A DNA stretch of 64,000 nucleotides, taken from assembly GCF_003597395.2 (NCBI RefSeq), contig NC_133777.1, positions 12,572,401 to 12,636,400 of the forward strand. The letters run 5' to 3'. Below the pieces are notes generated by a model that worked only from the letters and a program-made list of their open reading frames with translations, ran no database searches and was not told the origin of the DNA. Position 1 is the stretch's first letter. Each line of letters begins with the position of its first letter. This DNA comes from Chelonoidis abingdonii (Eukaryota; Chordata; Testudines; Testudinidae). Positions 56,601 through 64,000 of this stretch are shown here, one piece after another. The position numbers were made by a program, and so were the translations under genes.

Positions 56601-59104
56601 TATTTTTCTGATTACAATTGGAGGACCCCTAGTATGGAAAGAGAAAAGTGATGCAGTTGCTTGTCGCTCCTGTGGCCTCCATTCCACATCCTCTGCTAGG
56701 ACTTCCTCCAATTTGCTATGTCTTGTATCTTCCCTTTCTCCTTCAGTCCCTTCCTAAACACTCTCTGCTTCCAGTTAGCCTTCCAGTACTGATGTGTGCC
56801 CTCCTGCTCACGTGCCAGCACTTGCTATTCAAACTATTCAGTTACATACAAAAACCTCATGAGAAGAAAGTTGGGTTGTAATACAAAGCACCTCAAAGTT
56901 AGGAAATACCGTAGGCAATTAACTTTAATTCTGCCCCTTGTGCACTAGTCGGGGCAGCTAATGAAGCAGCGTTCCTCTGTTTAAAAAAAAACAAACAGTA
57001 TACATGGAATGAAAGACTTTAAAAATGTACACACACAAAAGGTAGAATAAAGGTGCATGGGCAACAATAATATGCATATCCTAATTTCCAAATTGCTTCA
57101 CTTCCAATCTCTGGAAATTCTCGTAACTATAGTTTTGTGATTTCCTAGTTTTTGTGGGAGGTTAAATGACTTTTTAAAATTAGTACAAAACATAAGGGGT
57201 TGAACTCCTGCATTTGCACACATTCTCCGCCGTTGAGCCTAACCTAGTGGCTGTAGCAGGAGAAGGCTGTATCCAGAGTGGAAATGGCCCACTGGTCCCA
57301 TTTACTGTGCCTAGAGATGGTCAACAGCCTGATCCGCAACTTCTCTCTCTGTCCCCCTCTACTCCCAAGGAAATGGGGGGCACCTATTCCAGGCAGTGTC
57401 CCAGAGGAAGGGTCATGGGGCACTGGGACCATGTGACAGTCCAGAGATTTTATCAGGGAATTTGCCCCGCTACAAGCTGCCTGGGACCTCTGTACTGTCC
57501 CAATGCGGGAGCGGTGCTGCTCCTGCTCTGTGGGAGCATGGCCCCCCTCTTTAAAATGTCACGTTCCATTACTTTGGCATGCTTGCCAACTTTCTTCCGA
57601 AGCATGCAAGCAAGAAAGGGAAATTAGTGATTTAATTGATATACAGCGCGATCTGAAAGGAATTTAATGGAACAAAGAAAAGGCACTTTCCTAGCCAAAT
57701 AATTTCTTTCTGCTAAATTTCAAAAGCCCGCTGCAAACAATAGTGAGGGTAGCGCTTCTCAATAACATCTTTTATAATGGAAAATGTGAAGCAACCTACA
57801 CTGGGGGAGATTCCCCCATAATTACACATTCATTTTTTTTAATAGCTAATGAAGATGTATGTTAACTAAAACATCACATGATCTTTCACTGTTGTAATGC
57901 TCATCTTCATATACACCAATTTTTCAACCCTGTCTGTGTCCATCCTTTGGCTGTGCTATGTCTAAATTAAATTGTAACTTCCGAAGGCAGGATCCTGGCT
58001 ATGTTTGACGGCAAGGTCCATTGACCTGTGGAACTGTTGAAATAACACTGCAGTTGTACTGGCTGGAACCAAAGCATGACTTTGAAACTGATTTGCTACT
58101 ATTCTAGTGGAGCTATAAAGGATGCTTTGGTAGCATCCTTGAATTAGCCATACCTCCCTAAGCTCCATGAAATTGCAACAAAGATGTACGCGAACAGTAT
58201 TGCTCACTAAGGCTGTGTGAACCATGGAGATCAATCTACAGGGAATTCTGAGTCACAACAGCAAAGCAACACCACCCCTGCACCTTTAGCAGCATCAGGC
58301 ATATCTCTGCTATATAGTGCCCCATTTAACAGGCTTGGGCTGCTGCTAGTCACAACCAGTTGTTTTAAACTATTTCTGTCCTCAGGCTGAAAGTGCTAGG
58401 ATGAAGCTGACTGTCACTGTGAGTCAAAATAAACCTATTGGGCGTGCATGATGGAAATGCAAACAACCTCTTCCTTGTCTTCACAAAGAAGGATGCCTGC
58501 CAAAAGAGTAGGTCTTGCAAAATGCTGGAAGTTGCCCACTGTACCCCTATTTAATTGTGCCTTTGTCCTAGTTAAAAATGGCCCACTCAACCTGTGAGTG
58601 GGCACCGTAAACATGCCAGCACACATAGACATGGTGCCAGAGCCAAGAAACCACGTGTGGGCATGAAACATGCCTGAGTGTAGAAATGATGTAAGGAAGT
58701 AAACCTCCTGAAGCTGTGGCTAGTTAAGGCAGCAGAGCCACCTGTCATGACCTGGCTCCCATAACATCTAAATATTAAAAAAAAAAAAAAAAACCGTATC
58801 CATGTACATGAGGAAGTTTTTTCCTGTTGAATTGTACTCTGTGGTGTACAGAGGGGAACAAACTTGTTACTTCTTTGAAATGTGTTTGAAGTTCTCTCTT
58901 AGGGTCTAAACAACTGAAAAATGGTTCCTTTTTATAGGGTCTTGCATACAACTATTGTGAAGAGGTGGAATACACGTAAAAAACTTTAATTCATGTCTAA
59001 GTATGCTCAGTGGTAGCACAAAGCCGACTCATCTCCTTGAGGACATCTCAGTCCAAAGGAGGAGAATGCAGAGGTGTTTACTTTTTATGACATTAACCAA
59101 ACTA
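56601..59104. other. Intergenic, nothing recognised
   Basis: 2.5 kb without identified exon or element. A poly-A run of about 18 lies near 58777-58794. Confidence 0.4.
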
Positions 59105-59455
59105 TAATAATAGTATTTAGCACTTGGAATGGACATGTTCAAAGTGCTTTGCAAATATCTCCTTTCATCTCTGAGTAAATCTGATCTATCATCCAGATAC
59201 TCTTCTACAACTGGAAGCAGAATCTGTCGAAGGTCATATATGGATCTCATCCCCGCAGTACTTGAGCACCGGGCAAGATTGAATATATTTACCCCAGCTA
59301 TCCACCTGTGAGATAGGGAAGTGCTACTATCTGAGGCACAGAGAAGCTACGTCACTTCTCCAAAATCACAGAGGAAATCTGTGATGGGAGAGTGGGGTTC
59401 AATTCCCTGCTCCCAGTGTCCTAGGCTACAATCCTAACCATTGGACCATCTTTCT
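59105..59455 (-). mobile_element. MIR-like SINE, reverse orientation, with insertion
   Basis: AATAATAGTATTTAGCACTTGG...TTCAAAGTGCTTTGCAAATAT is the 3' part. CTGAGGCACAGAGAAGCTACGTCAC, GTGGGGTTCAATTCCCTG and CTAACCATTGGACCAT are the body and tRNA-like head. About 100 bp of unrelated sequence separates the two parts. Confidence 0.65.
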
Positions 59456-60867
59456 TCTTTGGAGTAGAACTTGGAGTAACTTAACTGAAGTCATCAGCTT
59501 TGCTCTGGATTTAAATTGGTTCAAACTGGAGTGAAACTCCAGTTTCACTCTGCTCTGTGGGAGCGTAATTCCTGCACCTCACAGAACCAGTCATGCCTGT
59601 GGACGGTGCACCACTACCAGAAGTGGAGCTGCCAGCACAGGGGAGATAAGCTGCCTGCCCAATGCTCATGTGAAGAGCCAGCACAAGGGTTAGGGGATGA
59701 CTTGTGAATGGAGAAAGAGAGCTGGTACTGGCAGGAGGGGAATAACTCTGGTACTGGAAAAAGGGGAGAGTACACTGGGGTGAAATCTGTCTGCTTTCAA
59801 ATTTGTCTTGCTCTGGATGGGTGAAAAGGTAAGCAATTAAAAAATGTGGAGAGGGGAAATTTTGAAGTTTTGCTTTGAGACTCTTCCCCTCACCATACTC
59901 TGGTTTTTATCACAAAGCACCTGGATGCTATCAACTCCTAATCTGCAGTCCTCATTCAAACAAAACTCTCTGGATGTCTGTAGGAGTTTTGCCTGAGTGA
60001 ATGCCTTTGACTTGGATCATAGAACTCAGCTTGTGGTCCGTTGTCTAATGGTGAAGCCTATTGCATAAATGCAACCAAATATTAACTGCCCCTAATAAAC
60101 TCCTCTTTGTAGCTTTCATTGCCTGTTACAAACAGGAACTTTGTTTTTTTCTTGGGTCTAAAAGAAGAAAAACTCCTACATGTTTTAATTTAAAGACTTG
60201 CTTATTTTTTCCCCACAATGCACTTTTTGTACCGAAACGATGGAAAACCTTCAATAAACAGATGATTGCATTACAAATGTTACACTGTGAATTACCCTGT
60301 GTTCTTGCTTTGCTTCCTGAAGAAGTTCCTGAGCAAATTATAGTTAAGCCTAATTAATATGTGGAAAAGTTTAGCCAAGTGAATTAATACAGAAAACCAG
60401 AAGGAAAACCATTCCTCAAAGTTAGATACAATCTTACAGTTAAATGCAGGAGTTGGCCTCAGTCTCAAAATAGCCTGGATAGCTGTTTGGATTTCAAATT
60501 TTTGTAATATTTAAATAAAAACTGAGGCAAAAAGTGACCATCAATACCACAATTTGTCATGAAATAATATTCTGTATTTTATTAAATCATATTACTCGAT
60601 TTTTTTTTAAAAACAGGATATAGCGGAGAACAGGCTACGAAACTATAGTCATAGTGACAATTGTTTACACAGATTGGCTGAGTCATAGAAAATGTTGAAT
60701 GGCTTTCTTATGTATATAAAATATCTCCAGGGGGCCCCCCTCTTCGTTTTCTAAATAATTTTGAATAGTATTTCAGCTGTCTTTGAACAAAGCAAAAACT
60801 TTGCTTTGCAGAACTGCTAATGCAAAGAGATCAAGAATACATCAGTGACATTGTTTCATTAAAAAAA
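59456..60867. other. Intergenic, nothing recognised
   Basis: Contains a small interleaved palindrome at 59523-59549. No exon or mobile element assigned. Confidence 0.4.
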
Positions 60868-60917
60868 AACAAGGAGTCCTTGTGGCACCTTAGAGACTAA
60901 CAAATTTATTTGGGCAT

Positions 60918-60958
60918 AAGCTTTCATGGGCTAAAACCCACTTCATTAGATGCATGGA
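60918..60958 (-). ncRNA. Degenerate hammerhead-ribozyme-like motif, copy 2
   Basis: Read on the minus strand: the box CTAATGA (60943-60949) has A where the hammerhead consensus requires G; then a GTGGG/CCCAT hairpin and an intact GAAA box. The defect differs from the one in copy 1. Confidence 0.35.
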
Positions 60959-61026
60959 GTGAAAAATATAGTAAGCAGTATAAGAAAAGATGGGAGTTGG
61001 GAGTTGACTTAACAAGTAGGGGATCA

Positions 61027-61204
61027 GTGCTAATGAGGCCAATTCAATAGGTAAAGCGCCATTCTAACAGTGGACAAGAGGGGTGACTATCAGAGAGGGA
61101 ACTTTACTTTTGTAGTGCTAACGAGCCCATTCAATCAGGTGATGTTGGCCATTGCCAACAGTGACAAGAGTGTGAGTATCAGCAGAGAGGAATTACTTTT
61201 GTAG
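61027..61204. repeat. Two-unit minisatellite in Penelope tail
   Basis: Units of about 88 and 90 bp start at GTGCTAATGAGGCC (61027) and GTGCTAACGAGCCC (61115) and each ends near TTACTTTTGTAGTG. Internal blocks GACAAGAG and ATCAG-CAGAGAGG recur in the same order. Confidence 0.7.
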
Positions 61205-61497
61205 TGACCCAGCCACTCCCAGTCTTTATTCAGGCCTAACTTGATGATGTCCAGTTGGCAAATTAATCCCAGTTCTGCAGTTTCTCGTTGAAGTCTGTTT
61301 TGGAAGTTTTTGTTGAAGTCCAGTTTGCAAATTAATTCGAGTGTCCGGTTCTGGTGTTCATATCTTTAGGTTCTACTGTACTTGTTACTATTCCTCTGAA
61401 GAGCAACCAAGCCTTTCATGGGAAATGTACCTCTTATCCTATATACAGACAAAAAACAGAGGAAAAGTTAACACTCTACTGAAATGAACCTGGCCTC

Positions 61498-61652
61498 GGG
61501 AGCCAAAAATCTTACCGTATTATAGGTGAACCCGCGTTATATTGGACTGCTTTGATTGGCATGCGATCGTGCGCAGCCCCCCCCCGGAGCGTGTTACTGC
61601 CATTTTCCAATCGTGTTATATCGGGTCACTTTTATCGGGTAAGGTGTACCTT
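61498..61652. mobile_element. Truncated relative of the 43074-43630 element
   Basis: GGGAGCCAAAAATCTTACCG...CGCGTTATATTGG matches the left subterminal part at 43097-43150. The right end TTATCGGGTAAGGTG precedes TA, as in the full element. The tandem units are absent. Confidence 0.6.
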
Positions 61653-64000
61653 AAGATTTGCCAAGGTCACACAGCAATGAATGATGCCTGGCAAAGTAGA
61701 ATCAGGTCTCCTGCTTCTACTTCACACTCTGTTTCTAGATCATGCACCCATAAAATGTAAAGCAAACAGATAAAGCTTATCTCCTTGAAACTTTCCCATT
61801 AGTACTTGCCTTTGACTCTTTTCTTGCAGAATAAACTGGGTGGATGGGACCAGAATCAGAGATGTGTAGCTAGATGGGACACGCCTGCTAAATACGGAAA
61901 GGAATCAGAAAGAACACATACCTCAGAATGCCCAAAGACCAGGACATAAAGAGGAAGAGGTTACTCTATCTGAGATTAAAGATTGTTCAATAGCTGTAGG
62001 CTCTGTTCAAAATATTATGATACTATGTTTAAGACACCAAAAATGATCGGTATGATAGCATTCAACCAATGTTTATAAGTTGTCATTCTAGAAAGTATCC
62101 AGTCTCCATATTACCCAACTTGAAGCCTGGAGTTGAAATATGTTGCATTTTTAACCAATCATAGAAATCCAGTAATTCACAGCCCTGTGGGATGGTTGCA
62201 ATCAAAAAATTAAAGCATTTGATACATTGCCAGAATGCAGTGGTGAATTCATTTGTACCAAGGGACACTTTAGCCACATGGCCCGTTCCTCTTTTAAACT
62301 AGAGTCGCCAGCAATGCCATGGTCCGTTCCTTTCAGTTTGCCTCAGCTCTATGTTGTTCATATATTTTTACAGGCTGCACACAGACTCAGTATCAAATAA
62401 TAGCAAACCCACATGTGGAACATGAAGAGTAAACGTCTAAAGGGAAACTGAATTTTGAAATTCAGCTACATCTCACTCTACAGGAAATCCACAGCTAATG
62501 CTCCTATCACTTATACGGACAACTGTTAGAAAGTAAGCCCCTTTTATGGGAGGTTATGATACCTAACCACCTTTTCTAGTGTGGCTAAGAAAGAACAATA
62601 ATACTGCAGATTATAAGCCAAAGCCGCACATGAATAAAGTACACCAAGTTTAGTCATAGTCATTGAATATCCTTGGCAGTGTTCCACCATATCAGCTAAC
62701 CTGTGCATTGTGCATACCAAAAATATTAGCAGGTGTCATTATGCACATGAACAAGGGGGTCAGTCCATTTCATTTGGCCAGCGGGCACTTTCTGAACCCT
62801 ACATTTGGAAGAGTAAGGTAATGTTATTGAAGATGGTATTTGTAATACTGCTTCCTGCAAAGTGCTGAGTGGTTATCCTCCTGTTGAAGTCAATGGAATT
62901 ACTCTCATTCACATTTAAACTAATGGCAAAATTCCTACTGTCATCAGTAGGGACAGAATCAGGCCAAATGGAAGCTGTGGAGACATGCCCTAAAGTAGTT
63001 TTTCATCCCAGGATTCAACTCTTTCTGAACTCCCCTCTCAAAATCACCCCATTCAGAAGAGGCCCGGGGTGAACAGGATGAGGAGAAAAGGGAATGTCTG
63101 TTGAATCGTTGTAGGTAGCTACACACAGTCTAAGCGCTCAGGATTTCGTCAATTCTGGAATTAAATGGTGCTTGCTGTAAGACACACGTCTTGTGTAGGC
63201 TGTTGAATAATTCAGTAGTGATGTGGGAGTGACACCTGGTGGCTCATGGATTTGGGGTAATATTCAGGCTAAGTTTTGTACCGCTCTGGTTGTGAGCGAC
63301 CATCACTCAAGAAATGTGAAAATGACCCAGTAACTTCTGCTTAGAATATTTCATGGTGATTATAAAATAGCTCTGCATTATAAAAAGTGCAAACGCTTTA
63401 ACAATGACTCGTAAGACTTTATTTTGACAGCTAGGTTTACCTCATCATATGCTTAAAACTATACTGTGTACAGTACAATGATTGTTTCTAGCTATGTTTC
63501 CCATCTCCTGACTTAAGGGCTCTAGAGCAGTGAAAAGAGATTCGAATTCCTGGTGAAAATGTCCCACATTTCAGCCCCTTTTAAAGAAGTTGCTATGTTT
63601 GTGTCAAAATGTTCACCATTGGTATGATGGCAAAAGGCTATTCTTCACAGGCAAAATTTTCACCTTTTCTATTTTGACCAATTCAGAAAAAATGGTAAAG
63701 GTGATGCAACTTGCAAAATTCCATGGAAAAATTCTGAAACGCTTCTGAATTTTGTGAAGCTTACAATATTATTACCAAATGAGCAAGCATTATTAATGCA
63801 CAATTTTTTTACCGTGCATTTTATGACAATTTCAGTTTTTGCAAGCTAACGTTTTATGAAGCAAACATTGTTTGATGTAGTACCTGTTTCCTGAAGGCTC
63901 TGGCAGGACCTGAAAGCACATTGGAGAGGGGAGAAATTTTGGAAATTGTTAGGATTCTATGGAAAAGCAGATAAGCCCCTTGTTTGCTTGCTTTGGACTT
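61653..64000. other. Intergenic, one palindromic repeat
   Basis: 62868-62968 (GTTGAAGTCAATGGAATTACTC...AATGGCAAAATTCC) belongs to the TCAATGG palindromic group. Nothing else recognised. Confidence 0.4.

Larger units (their letters stand above)
60868..61345 (-). mobile_element. Penelope-like retroelement, copy 2 (3' end)
   Basis: On the minus strand it starts with the coding relic A-A-C-T-T-C-C-A-A-A-A-C-A-G-A-C-T-type sequence shared with 3190-3290 of copy 1. It then passes a two-unit minisatellite (61027-61204), the hammerhead-like segment and the common tail ending near 60885 in CCACAAGGACTCCTTG. A poly-A-like run (60864-60871 on +) lies at the end. Copies 1 and 2 are in opposite orientation. 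Confidence 0.75.

Noticed and set aside
61366..61378. GGTTCTACTGTA as a Tigger terminus
   Set aside because: Only about 12 bases match and no element body adjoins it; likely chance.
1..64000. Nested GPR146 or GPER1-like receptor gene near C7orf50, as in mammals
   Set aside because: No long seven-helix open frame is present; none of the open frames exceeds about 240 codons and the longest belong to DIRS.
1..64000. mir-339-like microRNA known from a mammalian C7orf50 intron
   Set aside because: I did not see the mature sequence or its complement; the hairpins found have unrelated sequence.

Overview
This window is vertebrate chromosomal DNA with one split gene and no sign of prokaryotic or viral organisation. 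The repeats point to a turtle, probably a cryptodire: a tRNA-Lys-type tortoise Pol III SINE (about 40504-40680), CR1, Penelope-like and DIRS retroelements, and several hAT and TA-flanked miniature DNA transposons. The species call is inference from repeat families recalled from memory. A single ambiguous base at 23848 marks this as draft assembly.

Host gene. Three exons on the + strand (10640-10827, 41346-41427, 46797-46979) have matching splice phases and together encode about the last 150 residues of the orthologue of human C7orf50, a WKF-domain protein, ending in TGA at 46977-46979. The introns between them are about 30.5 kb and 5.4 kb. The 5' exons must lie before base 1. After 46979 comes a short 3' UTR with ATTAAA signals, then about 17 kb in which I recognise no host exon.

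Layout. 1-10639 is an upstream intron with a palindromic hAT MITE, a Penelope 3' copy, a diverged duplicated segment (4297-4655 and 5899-6255), a foldback with perfect 32-nt outer arms (7688-7818) and an unexplained CpG-retaining island (about 7890-10290). 10828-41345 is the large intron: a TA-flanked MITE, an inverted pair of Penelope ends, a Ty3/gypsy-like integrase relic, a CR1 carrying a hAT that itself carries another hAT (both with 8-bp target duplications), two long elements with a tRNA-like core, a palindromic hAT MITE, an internally deleted DIRS and two SINEs close to exon 41346. 41428-46796 holds a TA-flanked element containing four tandem units of about 106 bp. 46980-64000 holds SINEs, a hAT with a perfect target duplication, a larger DIRS with gag-like and tyrosine-recombinase remnants, hAT pieces in conflicting orientations and a second Penelope copy.

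I found no CRISPR array, no operon and no convincing new multi-gene system. The best second looks are the four-unit TIR element, the nested CR1/hAT/hAT locus, the two differently deleted DIRS copies, the Penelope hammerhead-like motifs, the 7688-7818 foldback, two unexplained paralogous segment pairs, and the island at 7890-10290.
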